Origin: Paenibacillus sp. J2TS4
GTDB taxonomy: Bacteria > Bacillota > Bacilli > Paenibacillales > NBRC-103111
DNA: 64,000 nucleotides
Assembly: GCF_018403245.1 (NCBI RefSeq)
Contig: NZ_BOSH01000001.1
Coordinates: 744,001 to 808,000, forward strand
Direction of reading: 5' to 3'
In this document: in pieces, positions 34,888 through 43,894 of the stretch
Layout of the letters: the number at the start of each line of letters is the position of its first letter
How positions within the stretch are numbered: the first letter of the stretch is position 1
Made by a program: the position numbers and the translations under genes
Notes under the pieces: generated by a model
Databases searched by the model: none
Told to the model about the DNA's origin: nothing
What the model saw: the letters and a program-made list of their open reading frames with translations, nothing else

Positions 34888-36057
34888 TCAAGCGTTAAAG
34901 CGGCCGAACCGTTCCGACGTCTGCTGGACGGTCCGGCGGATGATGTCGGCCGCTCCTTCCGTCCGGCACAGAGCGGCGGCCTGTCCCGCCCAGAGCGACA
35001 GGCCGCCGGCGTCGCCAGCCCGTGCGGCCGCTTGCCGGATATCGCGCGTCAAGGCATTCTGGACGGGATAGGGCGGTATCCGCACCTCACATCGCTCCAT
35101 ATCAGCGATGAAGGCGTTGCGGATGCCGCGCGCGGGCTTGCCCGAGAACGCTCGGGTCAGCGTCGTGCTGTCATCCGTGGACCGCATAAGCTCCTCCTTG
35201 TAGCGGGGGTGAGCCCCGCTCTCCAAGGCGGTTAAGAAGGCGGTCCCCATCTGCACGCCCGACGCGCCCAGCGCGAGCGCAGCGGCAACCCCGCGCCCGT
35301 CCATAATGCCGCCGGCGGCGATGACCGGCACGCGGACGCGGTCGGCGAGCTGCGGGATGAGCGCCATCGTGCCGACGAGCGCCTGCTCGTGCGGGACGGC
35401 GAATGTGCCGCGATGGCCGCCGGCTTCGCTGCCCTGGCCGACGATCAGCTCGATCCCGGCCTGCTCGAGCTGGACGGCCTCGGCCACCGTAGTCGCCGTA
35501 CCGATGGTGACGATGCCGCAGCTTTGCAGCCGCTCGATCACAGCGCCGGAGGGCAGGCCGAACGTGAAGCTGAAGGCGGGCACCTGCTCCGCGAGCACGA
35601 CCTCGAGCTGTTCCTCGAACGGCTCGCTGTATCGGTCAGGAGGCGACGGATCTGCCGGAAGGCCCAGCTTCTGGCGATACGTGCCGAGCACCTCGTTCAT
35701 CGCGGCAATGTCCTCCGATCGGACTTCGTACGGCTCTGGGATGAACAGATTGACGGCGAACGGTCGGTCCGTAAGCTCGCGAATGCGGAGAAGGGCTTCG
35801 CGGATTTGCTGCGCCGTCATATACCCGGCTCCCAGCGTGCCGAGTCCGCCGGCATTAGAGACGGCGGCGACTAATTCCGGTGTCGTGCTCCCCCCGGCCA
35901 TTCCGGCCTGAATAATCGGGTAGCGGAGGCCCAGCTTCTCACTGACAGCGGTTTTGTACCAAGGCAAGGAAGCGGAGGGGACGGAGCTGGCATCATAGGA
36001 AGGCTCCGACTTTTTTCCATTAGCTGTGTATGCGGGTGTTGATTTGGATTTGGCCAT
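34888..36057 (-). CDS. Nitronate monooxygenase (2-nitropropane dioxygenase family)
   Basis: A 389-residue FMN-dependent TIM-barrel enzyme that oxidises alkyl nitronates. Family motifs are LRYPIIQAGMAGGSTTPELV, NAGGLGTLGAGYM, FAVNLFIPEP, the FMN-phosphate region GIELIVGQGSEAGGHRG and VIAAGGIMDGRGVAAALALG followed by MGTAFLTALES. The N-terminal 30 residues are a polar, Ser-rich extension not typical of the core, so a later start is possible. The gene is much richer in G+C than its neighbours (46 and 43 G/C in the 60-base rows starting at 35281 and 35401), suggesting transfer or different codon selection. It is monocistronic. Confidence 0.9.
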   Translation of the reverse strand: MAKSKSTPAYTANGKKSEPSYDASSVPSASLPWYKTAVSEKLGLRYPIIQAGMAGGSTTPELVAAVSNAGGLGTLGAGYMTAQQIREALLRIRELTDRPFAVNLFIPEPYEVRSEDIAAMNEVLGTYRQKLGLPADPSPPDRYSEPFEEQLEVVLAEQVPAFSFTFGLPSGAVIERLQSCGIVTIGTATTVAEAVQLEQAGIELIVGQGSEAGGHRGTFAVPHEQALVGTMALIPQLADRVRVPVIAAGGIMDGRGVAAALALGASGVQMGTAFLTALESGAHPRYKEELMRSTDDSTTLTRAFSGKPARGIRNAFIADMERCEVRIPPYPVQNALTRDIRQAAARAGDAGGLSLWAGQAAALCRTEGAADIIRRTVQQTSERFGRFNA

Positions 36058-36221
36058 ACCATTTTGACTCCTTTTTGCTCATGATTATCGTATGAAGCTA
36101 AGCGCCAATTTCATTTAAAAGCTGGATGGCGGACGAAAGATGGATAAGAAACTTATTCCGGAAATCCGTGTATATAATTTAACAGACAGACTTCCCTATT
36201 ATTATAGACGATATTATACCA

Positions 36222-36483
36222 GGGTATATACCGGCACTAAAGATTTCAAAGCTCATGAAGTGGAGAAAGAAAGATGCTTCCAGGGCGAGTTTTGGCTTTG
36301 TATTCCTACTATCCGAAGGACCATCTATATAGAAGTGATCTGTTGGTTCGGGGTCCCCGAAAAGTACCCGGAATCCCCTCGAAGCCTATCCTCACTTTTC
36401 GGGGAAGGAGTATGATGTTTGAAGCTTCGGAGGCACTTTCCTTCGGAACGGAATGATAGCTTTCTTTAGTGCCACATACATAG
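36222..36483 (+). repeat. Dispersed inverted-terminus element, copy B (about 262 bp)
   Basis: The interior matches copy C closely, including a hairpin arm CCCCGAAAAGT/ACTTTTCGGGG (36355-36365, 36394-36404). The terminal arms differ from copies A and C yet still pair with each other: GGCACTAAAG (36233-36242) with CTTTAGTGCC (36464-36473), and AAAGCT with AGCTTT. The outermost bases are less conserved. It lies in the gene-free gap between the nitronate monooxygenase and a small peptide gene; the rest of that gap shows nothing else I can name. Confidence 0.8.
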
Positions 36484-36673
36484 CTTCCTGCTTCCGTATT
36501 CTGATGAATTTTAAGGCAGCGGGCCGACAACCGTTTCAGTCTGAAACCTGCTCCATGGAGAGGAGTATCAAGTAAAAAATAACGGAAAAACAGCGGCACA
36601 TGATATTTGACGGATGGCATTAGTGAACATTTGATGAAACATTTACTAATTTCCCCTAATAGTGAATGGACCG

Positions 36674-36682
36674 TGGTATAAT
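36674..36682 (+). promoter_or_regulatory. Extended -10 promoter before a small peptide gene
   Basis: TGGTATAAT is a perfect extended -10 (TGnTATAAT). No good -35 is visible. It lies 36 bases before the TTG start of the 38-residue peptide. Confidence 0.55.
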
Positions 36683-36717
36683 TTTGTTAAACGGTTGCAA
36701 AAAGCGAGGTGACTGCC

Positions 36718-36834
36718 TTGGAAGGCACAGCAATGGTAGTTTCGTTTGTGTGCATAGTCATCGTTTCCATTATGACTTTTTGGGTAACAAGATTGGCTTA
36801 TTCCAAAAGATGGGAAGATTCTGATTCGGATTGA
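36718..36834 (+). CDS. Small single-span membrane protein (38 residues)
   Basis: A short frame starts at TTG 36718 behind GAGGTG and ends with TGA at 36832-36834. The product has one hydrophobic segment (VVSFVCIVIVSIMTFWVT) followed by RLAYSKRWEDSDSD, a basic-then-acidic cytoplasmic tail. Size and layout resemble small YtzI-like membrane peptides of Bacilli, though I cannot claim that family. It has its own extended -10 promoter and a strong terminator downstream, which supports a real gene. Confidence 0.6.
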   Translation: MEGTAMVVSFVCIVIVSIMTFWVTRLAYSKRWEDSDSD

Positions 36835-36956
36835 TCCACCATTTTATGGAATTTTAGCCTTCAGTTTATATATCAAGCACTTCTATTTATAATCATCTGA
36901 TTTTAATTAAGGGAACGATTATTAATAATTTGGATATAGAGAAAGAAACACAATTA

Positions 36957-36980
36957 ACGGCATCCGGGATGCCGTTTTTT
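36957..36980 (+). terminator. Terminator after the small membrane protein
   Basis: ACGGCAT (36957-36963) pairs with ATGCCGT (36969-36975), loop CCGGG, followed by six T residues. Confidence 0.88.
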
Positions 36981-37462
36981 ATCGTTCGTTAGCATCCCGG
37001 CGTTGAATCCAGCCCCTAACGTTACCAGAGAGACTGTCGATTCATTGGTGAAGAGTTTTATTTGATATGATAATAACGAAACCTCGTCACGTTAAACCAT
37101 TTTTTTCGCCCTGTTTCAAATTTTAAAGAAACTCCGTATCGCTATATAGCTTTTTTTGCATCCTTTTATCGCTTTTTTCGCTCATAGCGTTATCCAGATT
37201 CGTTAAAATCCCGCTGCGCCTGTTTCCGCCCAAATAAGGCTGCCCAGTTTCGTTAGAACGCTTAAGGGCTATCCCCGGCATCACCGGCACGATTATCATG
37301 CGATTATATCGTATCCTAAATGGGATGTTGACCAAAGCAGTGCTCCTTATTGCAGGAAATCTTTTGTTAGACAAGAAAGTTTTAATTGGGAAAAAAATTC
37401 CCTTTTTCCTTCAGATTCATTTTACAATATACATTAATTTAAGCGAAAAGGCGGTGTCTTCT
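36981..37462. other. Gene-free region with CGTTA-rich degenerate repeats
   Basis: About 480 bases without a credible gene. Motifs such as AACGTTACCAGAG (near 37020) and CCAG-TTTCGTTAGA (near 37195 and 37240) recur in the gap at 53.7-53.9 kb. The sequence is AT-rich with T runs. Promoters for the downstream YjbR-like gene must lie here but I cannot fix one. Confidence 0.4.
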
Positions 37463-37813
37463 ATGAAAGAATGGATTCAATATGGTTTGTCTAAAAAAGG
37501 CGCGTTCTCGGACTATCCTTTCGGTCCGCAGCCATTAGTTCTTAAAGTCGGCTCGAAAATGTTTGCATTGATCAACGAAGAGGAACGCTCTGGAAGCATT
37601 TCTTTGAAATGTGATCCGGAAATGGCGTATTTACTCCGGCAGCAGCACCCGTCGGTAAAACCCGGTTATCACTTGAATAAGCAGCATTGGAATACAGTGA
37701 TCGTCGACGGAACCGTCCCCGAAGAGGAGTTGAAATGGATGATGGATCATTCCTATGAGCTGGTCGTTAAGGGCTTGAAAAAATCAGAAGCCCGGGAGCT
37801 TGGTTTGATTTAG
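37463..37813 (+). CDS. MmcQ/YjbR family protein (DUF419)
   Basis: A 116-residue small protein of the MmcQ/YjbR family, which has a double-wing fold and is suspected to bind DNA. Typical parts are the N-terminal KGAFSDYPFGPQPLVLKVGSK-like region, MFALINEEERSGSISLKCDP, YHLNKQHWNTVIVDG and the C-terminal SYELVVKGLKKSEAREL. The open frame extends upstream, but ATG 37463 follows AAAGGCGGTG and begins the conserved part. The biological role is unknown; it appears monocistronic. Confidence 0.9.
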   Translation: MKEWIQYGLSKKGAFSDYPFGPQPLVLKVGSKMFALINEEERSGSISLKCDPEMAYLLRQQHPSVKPGYHLNKQHWNTVIVDGTVPEEELKWMMDHSYELVVKGLKKSEARELGLI

Positions 37814-37901
37814 AGGCAATCCATCAGGAGCGATGGGAAATTGTGAATAATTGTGACCTTCGCAACAAAAGTTATGATTAAAAGGGAAGAAGGCACGAAC
37901 G

Positions 37902-38276
37902 ATGAAAATTTATCGTATTGCCGTCGCTATTATCCTGAGTATGATTACGCCTGTCCATCTCGAGGCCTCAGCAGCATCGAAACGGTTCGATATTCACTTA
38001 CAGGAACGACAGGGGAGCTTCCATTCATTTAAATTGGTCACACCCGAATATGCCAAGTGGGGTAATCTTGCAATGAGGGAAGCGAGTAAAAAAGGTTATC
38101 AAATTTTGGACTACCAATATATCGGCAAGCAACAAATTAATCCCTTCGTGACGGAGCAGAAGTTTAAATTTTGGGTCAGCAAACAGGCAAGGAACTTTGG
38201 GTTATATGTATCTATCCGTTTTGAATCTACAACGGAACGAGTGCTGAACATCGATTATGAAGAAACCGATCGGTAA
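37902..38276 (+). CDS. Secreted DUF3889 domain protein
   Basis: A 124-residue protein with a signal peptide (KIYRIAVAIILSMITPVHL) and a DUF3889 domain marked by YAKWGNLAMREASKKGYQILDYQYIG and FKFWVSKQARNFGLYVSIRFE. The family occurs in Bacilli as small exported proteins of unknown function. The ATG follows GGGAAGAAGG and the gene ends ahead of a strong two-way terminator. Confidence 0.85.
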   Translation: MKIYRIAVAIILSMITPVHLEASAASKRFDIHLQERQGSFHSFKLVTPEYAKWGNLAMREASKKGYQILDYQYIGKQQINPFVTEQKFKFWVSKQARNFGLYVSIRFESTTERVLNIDYEETDR

Positions 38277-38323
38277 CAGGAAATCGGTAAACATGCGAGA
38301 AAAACAGATCGTCAGCACAAAAA

Positions 38324-38365
38324 CAATAAAACCGCCTACTCGTATAGAATAAGGCGGTTTTATTG
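38324..38365. terminator. Bidirectional terminator
   Basis: CAATAAAACCGCCT (38324-38337) and AGGCGGTTTTATTG (38352-38365) are perfect 14-base inverted repeats. Each strand ends with a T-rich arm, so it can stop the DUF3889 gene and the convergent MFS gene. Confidence 0.92.
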
Positions 38366-38370
38366 CGGAT

Positions 38371-39603
38371 TTATATAGTACTTGAACGTGACTCTTGCTC
38401 CACATAAGCGTCCCGACTGGCGCCCAATCCGACGATAAACAGGACCACGACGCTGGTCAGCAGAACTAGAAGAGGGGGGGTCCAACTTCCGCTCCAGTCG
38501 TGAAGCCACCCAATCAGACTCGGGCCAACGGCCGCCAGCAAGTAGCCGATAGATTGGGACATACCGGATAGACGGGCCGTCTGTTGAGAATTTCTCGTGC
38601 GGAGTGCTATGAAGACGAGAGCCAGACTGATGCTCGCACCTCCGCCAAGACCGATAAAGGCAACCCACAGCGGCAAGAGAGCAGCACCGCCGACAAACAA
38701 GCCCAAATAACCGATCAGGGAGAAGCAAAAGGTGATGATGACAAAGCTTCGCTGACTGCGCCGTCTGCCTGCCAAGAGCGGCATAATGAAGGAAGTCGGC
38801 AGACTGAATAGCTGCATCAGGGATAGCATCCAACCGGCAGCGGTTGGACTGTAGCCTCTGTCCTGGACAATTTCGGGCAGCCAAGTAATAGTGACATAGA
38901 AGGCAAGAGACTGCAGGCCCATAAAAAGAGTAACCTGCCAGGCAAGAGCGGACTTCCACATCGTGCCCTTGTGGCTTTCCTGAGCTTCTTCTCTCTCTTG
39001 GTGATGAGAGCGCAGCTGCGGCAGCCATACGATTGCGGCCAGTATCGAGATGGAGGTCCAGATGACCAGCGCTCCCCGCCATCCGAGCCCCAGTCCGACG
39101 GCCATCGGGATGCTGATTCCGGAAGCCAGGGACGCCCACAGATTCATGGACATCGTGTATAGTCCCGTCATCAGACCGACGCTATTGGGGAAATGGCGTT
39201 TGATCAGCCCGGGCAGCAGCACGTTGCATATAGCAATCGCCAAGCCAATGAGCACAGTTCCTGTAAATAAGGTGAACGTCGACGGCAGCGATCGCAGGAC
39301 CGTCCCGACAATCAATATAAGCAAGCTGGCAAACAGTGTATTCTCCGCCCCGAACCGGTTCGCGATGGATGGTGCGATTGGGGAAAGAACGGCAAAAGCG
39401 ATCAATGGAAGGGTTGTCAGCAGCCCGACCAGTACGCCGGATAATCCAGTATCGGCCTGAATGGTTCCAATAAGCGGCCCTATGGCCGTAAGAGAGGCGC
39501 GCATGTTGGCCGCTACGAGAATGACGCCAATAGCGAGAAGAGCTCCCGTAAGCTTGACTGGTTTATTTATTGATGGGTTTCTTACCTGAGACATGTTTTT
39601 CAT
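38371..39603 (-). CDS. MFS transporter, CynX/NimT family
   Basis: A roughly 410-residue membrane transporter with twelve predicted segments. It opens GALLAIGVILVAANMRASLT followed by AIGPLIGTIQADTGLS, typical of the CynX/NimT (cyanate/2-nitroimidazole) group, and has the MFS loop APSIANRFGAENTLF. The frame begins further upstream, but ATG 39603 follows AAAGGA. This start lies inside the last 41 bases of the upstream GntR gene, so the regulator and the transporter are one operon. The substrate, an anion or small organic compound, is unknown. Confidence 0.9.
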   Translation of the reverse strand: MKNMSQVRNPSINKPVKLTGALLAIGVILVAANMRASLTAIGPLIGTIQADTGLSGVLVGLLTTLPLIAFAVLSPIAPSIANRFGAENTLFASLLILIVGTVLRSLPSTFTLFTGTVLIGLAIAICNVLLPGLIKRHFPNSVGLMTGLYTMSMNLWASLASGISIPMAVGLGLGWRGALVIWTSISILAAIVWLPQLRSHHQEREEAQESHKGTMWKSALAWQVTLFMGLQSLAFYVTITWLPEIVQDRGYSPTAAGWMLSLMQLFSLPTSFIMPLLAGRRRSQRSFVIITFCFSLIGYLGLFVGGAALLPLWVAFIGLGGGASISLALVFIALRTRNSQQTARLSGMSQSIGYLLAAVGPSLIGWLHDWSGSWTPPLLVLLTSVVVLFIVGLGASRDAYVEQESRSSTI

Positions 39604-40303
39604 AGTTTGGATTCCTTTCTTCACGGGAGAGCAGCGCAGATCGCATGGCTTCAATATAGGAGCGGGTTGCATTCTCCGCACCTTCCGGATCAGAGGCTGC
39701 GATGGCCTCCACCATATCGTGATGGGCTAGATGATGTTCATTCTCGGTCAAGGTGTCTTCCACCACAGTATGGATGGATTGATGCAAAGAATCAGACATA
39801 TGGTCGTATAAATCGATCAACAAGGGGTTATAAGTAGCGGCCATGACCAATCGGTGCAGTTCCAGATCAGTGCGAATGTAAGTGTCAGTGTCTCCGGTGG
39901 CAATAGCGGCATCCCGCCGCTCCAGACAATCACGCATCTTGGCTACATCTTCCTCCGTGCGCCGATTCGCAGCCAGCCGTGCGGCCTCGCGTTCCAGGCA
40001 GTACCGGACTTCAAAGGTGTCATGTATGCTCGATTTGCGAAGCCGTCGCTGAATCGCTGCCTTTAGATCGCTGGAAGAGCAAACATAAGTGCCATCTCCC
40101 GGCTTGGCTTCCAGCAATCCGGTATGAATCAGCGCCCTGACGGCTTCCCGGATTGTATTCCGGCTAACACCCAGCTGCTTCACCAATTCGGGCTCTGCCG
40201 GAATTCTTGATCCGACTGCCCATTGGCCTGATTCAATCAGCTCCTCCAGTTGGCTGACCACTTGCTGGGAAAGAGTCAAGCGAGTAGGTTGCTGCAGTTT
40301 CAT
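39563..40303 (-). CDS. GntR/FadR-family transcriptional regulator
   Basis: A 246-residue regulator with an N-terminal winged helix (LSQQVVSQLEELIESGQWAV; LVKQLGVSRNTIREAVRALI) and a C-terminal all-helical FCD ligand domain (FEVRYCLEREAARLAANRRT; LELHRLVMAATYNPLLIDLY; HHDMVEAI), in which Asp/His residues hold a metal ion. It probably controls its own operon with the MFS transporter, through a palindrome located about 40 bases upstream. Confidence 0.93.
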   Translation of the reverse strand: MKLQQPTRLTLSQQVVSQLEELIESGQWAVGSRIPAEPELVKQLGVSRNTIREAVRALIHTGLLEAKPGDGTYVCSSSDLKAAIQRRLRKSSIHDTFEVRYCLEREAARLAANRRTEEDVAKMRDCLERRDAAIATGDTDTYIRTDLELHRLVMAATYNPLLIDLYDHMSDSLHQSIHTVVEDTLTENEHHLAHHDMVEAIAASDPEGAENATRSYIEAMRSALLSREERNPNYEKHVSGKKPINK

Positions 40304-40341
40304 TCCGAAAATCTCCTTATAAATATTGTAATAGTATGATG

Positions 40342-40364
40342 ATCCAAACGTAGGATGTTTGGAT
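40342..40364. promoter_or_regulatory. Probable GntR operator
   Basis: ATCCAAAC (40342-40349) and GTTTGGAT (40357-40364) are perfect half-sites separated by seven bases, just upstream of the GntR gene. The rest of the 40304-40621 gap is AT-rich and without a gene. Confidence 0.55.
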
Positions 40365-40621
40365 GAGTGCCTTTTGAAATTATAACTTTTTCAGCGCTAA
40401 CCGGTCAATCCTAATTATAAAATTTTTTACGAAACCTACAGAAATTACAGGTATCTGTTTCCTCCATTCTTGCGATGAATAAATGGCAAATTGCATGTAA
40501 TATGCCTCTACAACCTCAAGAGGGGCAATGGGAATTCCCCGGTTTTCGTTTGCTGTTGCCCTCGCGGAATGATATTCTTTAAGTATTGTATTTTTCCAAT
40601 TATTTAAAATGAGGGTTATTC

Positions 40622-41764
40622 ATGCATTATTCTATTGTCCAGAAGCTTAAAAAGCTAGATTTCGTCATTTTATTTCTGTTAGCCTGTTTCATGGTTATCA
40701 GCACGATTGTCGTCTACAGCGCCACTTCCGGCACCAAGCTGGATGGCTTGCATTCCGATAACATCAAGATGTATGTCTTGTCCTTCGTCGTCTTGTTTCT
40801 AGCAGCTTTTTTTAACTATAAATTATTGCTTCGTTACTTTGCCTATGTACTATATGCGATAGGAGTAGGACTGCTTTTGTATGTCCTGCTTAAAGGGGTC
40901 AACATTAACAACTCGGTTCGTTGGATCGCCGTGGGGGGGCAGCAATTTCAGCCATCGGAGCTGGTCAAGATTTTTACCGTGCTGCTGTTGGCCAAATTGT
41001 TAGCTGGAAGACAGGGAGAGCCTCTGCGATTGAGGAATGACCTTCTTCCTGCAGGTCTGGTCACCGCCTTGCCTGTCGTACTAATCATGAAGCAGCCGGA
41101 TTTGGGAACCGCGCTCGTATTTGTCGCTGTGCTGATCGGCATGCTCTGGATGGCGAACGTCCGTCTCATTCATATTCTGCTGGGGGCAGCGGTGATAACG
41201 ATCGCTGTGGGGCTTGTTGTTTGGTTATACTACTATGATTTTGCCTTGTTTTCCAAAATCATTCGCCCCCATCAATTAAGAAGAATAGAAACGTTCCTGA
41301 ATCCGGCAGCCGATCCGCAGCAAAGCTGGCACGTTCTTAATTCCATAGGAGCGATCAGTGTCGGTCAACTGGCGGGCAAAGGCTTGTTGCAGGGAGATTT
41401 CGTACAGAACGGGTTTATCCCTTACCATTATTCCGATTCCATATTTGTCGTTATCGGGGAGGAATTCGGGTTTGTCGGCTCAGCAGTCCTGCTATTATGC
41501 TATTTTTTATTCATCTATCGCATGATCCGGATCGCTTTAAGCTGCTCCGATCTTTCCGGGGCCTATATAGTCATAGGGATCGTCTCTATGTTCACGCTCC
41601 AGGTGTTCGAGAATATAGCGATGCACATCGGATTGCTGCCGTTAACCGGAATTTCGCTGCCTTTTATCAGCTATGGGGGGAGTTCCCTGCTGACCTATAT
41701 GATCGCTATCGGGCTTGTAATTAATGTCAAAATTCATGCCGACGAGCCTGTCCTTCCCGAGTAG
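40622..41764 (+). CDS. FtsW/RodA/SpoVE-family glycosyltransferase
   Basis: A 380-residue SEDS protein, a peptidoglycan polymerase with about ten membrane segments. Family marks are FVILFLLACFMVISTIVVYS, GGQQFQPSELVKIFTVLLLA, MKQPDLGTALVFVAVLIGM, HVLNSIGAISVGQLAGKG, YHYSDSIFVVIGEEFGFVG and the C-terminal LPLTGISLPFISYGGSSLL. It is not next to division genes, so it is probably a RodA-like or sporulation paralogue. It is followed by LtaS- and CapA-like genes, forming an envelope cluster. Confidence 0.93.
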   Translation: MHYSIVQKLKKLDFVILFLLACFMVISTIVVYSATSGTKLDGLHSDNIKMYVLSFVVLFLAAFFNYKLLLRYFAYVLYAIGVGLLLYVLLKGVNINNSVRWIAVGGQQFQPSELVKIFTVLLLAKLLAGRQGEPLRLRNDLLPAGLVTALPVVLIMKQPDLGTALVFVAVLIGMLWMANVRLIHILLGAAVITIAVGLVVWLYYYDFALFSKIIRPHQLRRIETFLNPAADPQQSWHVLNSIGAISVGQLAGKGLLQGDFVQNGFIPYHYSDSIFVVIGEEFGFVGSAVLLLCYFLFIYRMIRIALSCSDLSGAYIVIGIVSMFTLQVFENIAMHIGLLPLTGISLPFISYGGSSLLTYMIAIGLVINVKIHADEPVLPE

Positions 41765-42014
41765 AATCTACTTAGTTTGCGTTGATAGTGAAAGAGGAAC
41801 TAGATTCCAGTAACAATTGCGATAATAGCAGCAAGCGGCAGCAGAGACGGATTGATCATTTGATTTTAATCAGGCAGGGGCGATATTTCGCTCTGAAGGT
41901 TAAGTTTTTTGTAAAAAAATGGTTCGATGGTTGGATTCATTGGGAGAAACTTTAAGCTAATATTAATGTTTGTATGATAAGGTAGTGGTTATGGAGCTAT
42001 AGGGAGGTATCGGT

Positions 42015-43871
42015 TTGAACAGCAAAAAACTCCATTGGACAGAGCCGTTTGTTATCTTTTCTGTTCTGATGGTTTTGAAAATTAATTTGGTTTGGTTTGT
42101 TATTTATGGCGCCGCTAACGTCCTTCCCTTTATATTGGTGAGCATTCCGTCCGTTTGGGTTGTATTTACGTTAATAGAATGGCTGGCCCGAAGAAGAAAG
42201 CTCTTCCTATATATGCTGACCAATATTATCATGACATCCGTTTATTTTGCTGCCATCATGTATTACAAATATTATGGAGTCATCGTCAATTACCAGGCGC
42301 TCCAGCAGGCGAAGCAGGTCGTTCAGGTGAAGGCGAGCGTTCTGGAATTAATGCATCCTTACTATTTATTTATCTACACGGATATCATTGTTTTGCTCGT
42401 TATTTTTATGGTGAGAAAAAAATCACGACATTGGGGAAAATCACAATCCCCTATAGCGCGTAAGGGAGTTCCCATCCTGTTGTCCGTTTCTTTATTAACC
42501 TGTTTGATGACCGTCTGGTCGAATCGCGGGATCGCCAATGAATTGAAGCAGGCGGAGCAGATGGGGATATTGAATTATCAGGTCTACACTGTCTTTGCCA
42601 ACATAAATAAAGAAGCTCAGGAGCCTCTGCCGGTTGATCTGGAAACGATTCTTGCCCTTAAGCAAATTGAAATGAAGGGTGAAGAAGAGAGAAAGTATTG
42701 GAAAGCGGCGGAAGACAAAAATCTTATTGTGATTCAACTGGAATCGTTTCAGGATTTCCTGATCGGTCTTAGCGTCGAAGGCCAGGAAGTTACTCCGGTC
42801 ATGAATAAGCTGGTTGAGCAATCCTTATATTTTTCCCAATTTTACCAGCAAATCGGACAGGGAAATACGTCGGACTCCGAATATATGTCCAATACGTCCT
42901 TCTATGTTCCATCCGGAGGAGCCGCTTCAGAGGTGTTGAGCTATAAAGATATTCCTTCCCTGCCCAAGCTGTTGAAGGAGAAAAGTTATCGTTCTGTTAC
43001 TTTCCATACGAATAGCGTTAACTTTTGGAACCGAAAAGAATTGTATCCTTCCTTAGGGTTTGACCAATATTATGACCGCGATTTTTTTGGCGATGAGGAT
43101 CCTATCGCTTTTGCTGCCTCGGATGAAGTGCTCTATGATAAAGCAGTTTCCGAAATAGAGGCCTTGCTTGAGGAAGGGGATAAGCTGTATGCGCAGGTCA
43201 TTTCCATGTCCAATCATCATCCTTATGAAATTCCGGAGGAAAAATATCAGATACCATTGTCTGAGAAATATGATGGATCTCTCGTCGGCAACTACTTGAA
43301 AGCGGCAAGCTATGCCGACTACGCTCTCGGACTATTTATCGAGCAGCTGGAGGAGGCCGCCATTCGCGAACAGAGCATGCTTGTCATTTATGGGGATCAT
43401 ATGGGGCTGCCGATTTATTCGTTGGATGGTCAAGACAAGGAGCTTCTTGAGGAACTGCTGGGAGGTCCTTACGATTATACAGAGATGCTAAAAATCCCGC
43501 TTCTCATTCATGCCCCCGAAGCGATCGAGCCGGCGGTGATTGAAACTCTCGGGGGACAAGTGGATATTATGCCGACTGTGGCCAACTTGCTGGGGATTTC
43601 TCTGGAAGATCATATTCATTTTGGTCAGGACTTGGTAAATCATACAAGCAATTTATTGCCGGAGAGATATTATTTGCCCTCGGGCTCGTATATTGATAAT
43701 GATTTTATTTTTATCCCGGGTATGGGAATCGAGGACGGCACGGTTTATCCGTTGACGAGAGATGCCGAATGGGCGAATCCGAGCGAGGAAGACTACGAGA
43801 GGGCTTTACAGCTGCTGGAATTGTCCGACAGCTATTTACAGCAGCTGCCGTTTAGGAATCGTGTCAATTAG
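42015..43871 (+). CDS. LTA synthase family protein (LtaS-like sulfatase fold)
   Basis: A 618-residue enzyme with about five N-terminal membrane segments (to residue 170) and an extracellular sulfatase-type domain from about residue 235. NLIVIQLESFQDFLIG carries the metal Glu and IGQGNTSDSEYMSNTSFY the nucleophile Thr at about 285. SVNFWNRKELYPSLGFDQYY and VIYGDHMGLPI (metal Asp/His) complete the site. Such enzymes polymerise glycerol phosphate into lipoteichoic acid. The start is TTG at 42015 behind GGGAGG. It is shorter at the C-terminus than many homologues, and could act as a primase or on another glycerophosphate polymer. Confidence 0.92.
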   Translation: MNSKKLHWTEPFVIFSVLMVLKINLVWFVIYGAANVLPFILVSIPSVWVVFTLIEWLARRRKLFLYMLTNIIMTSVYFAAIMYYKYYGVIVNYQALQQAKQVVQVKASVLELMHPYYLFIYTDIIVLLVIFMVRKKSRHWGKSQSPIARKGVPILLSVSLLTCLMTVWSNRGIANELKQAEQMGILNYQVYTVFANINKEAQEPLPVDLETILALKQIEMKGEEERKYWKAAEDKNLIVIQLESFQDFLIGLSVEGQEVTPVMNKLVEQSLYFSQFYQQIGQGNTSDSEYMSNTSFYVPSGGAASEVLSYKDIPSLPKLLKEKSYRSVTFHTNSVNFWNRKELYPSLGFDQYYDRDFFGDEDPIAFAASDEVLYDKAVSEIEALLEEGDKLYAQVISMSNHHPYEIPEEKYQIPLSEKYDGSLVGNYLKAASYADYALGLFIEQLEEAAIREQSMLVIYGDHMGLPIYSLDGQDKELLEELLGGPYDYTEMLKIPLLIHAPEAIEPAVIETLGGQVDIMPTVANLLGISLEDHIHFGQDLVNHTSNLLPERYYLPSGSYIDNDFIFIPGMGIEDGTVYPLTRDAEWANPSEEDYERALQLLELSDSYLQQLPFRNRVN

Positions 43872-43894
43872 ATAGATGGGAGATGGAGTCCTGC

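Noticed and set aside
35306..35911. Plus-strand frames of 201 and 161 codons opposite the nitronate monooxygenase
   Set aside because: High GC reduces stop codons on both strands. The minus strand has clear FMN-enzyme motifs; the plus-strand frames do not.
36274..36456. 60-codon frame in repeat copy B as a protein gene
   Set aside because: It lies wholly in the dispersed element, lacks a ribosome site, and its twin in copy C differs mostly by amino-acid-changing substitutions.
39563..39603. Overlap of GntR and MFS genes as a sequencing error
   Set aside because: Both proteins are complete and in full family length; the overlap is a normal coupling arrangement with a ribosome site inside the upstream gene.
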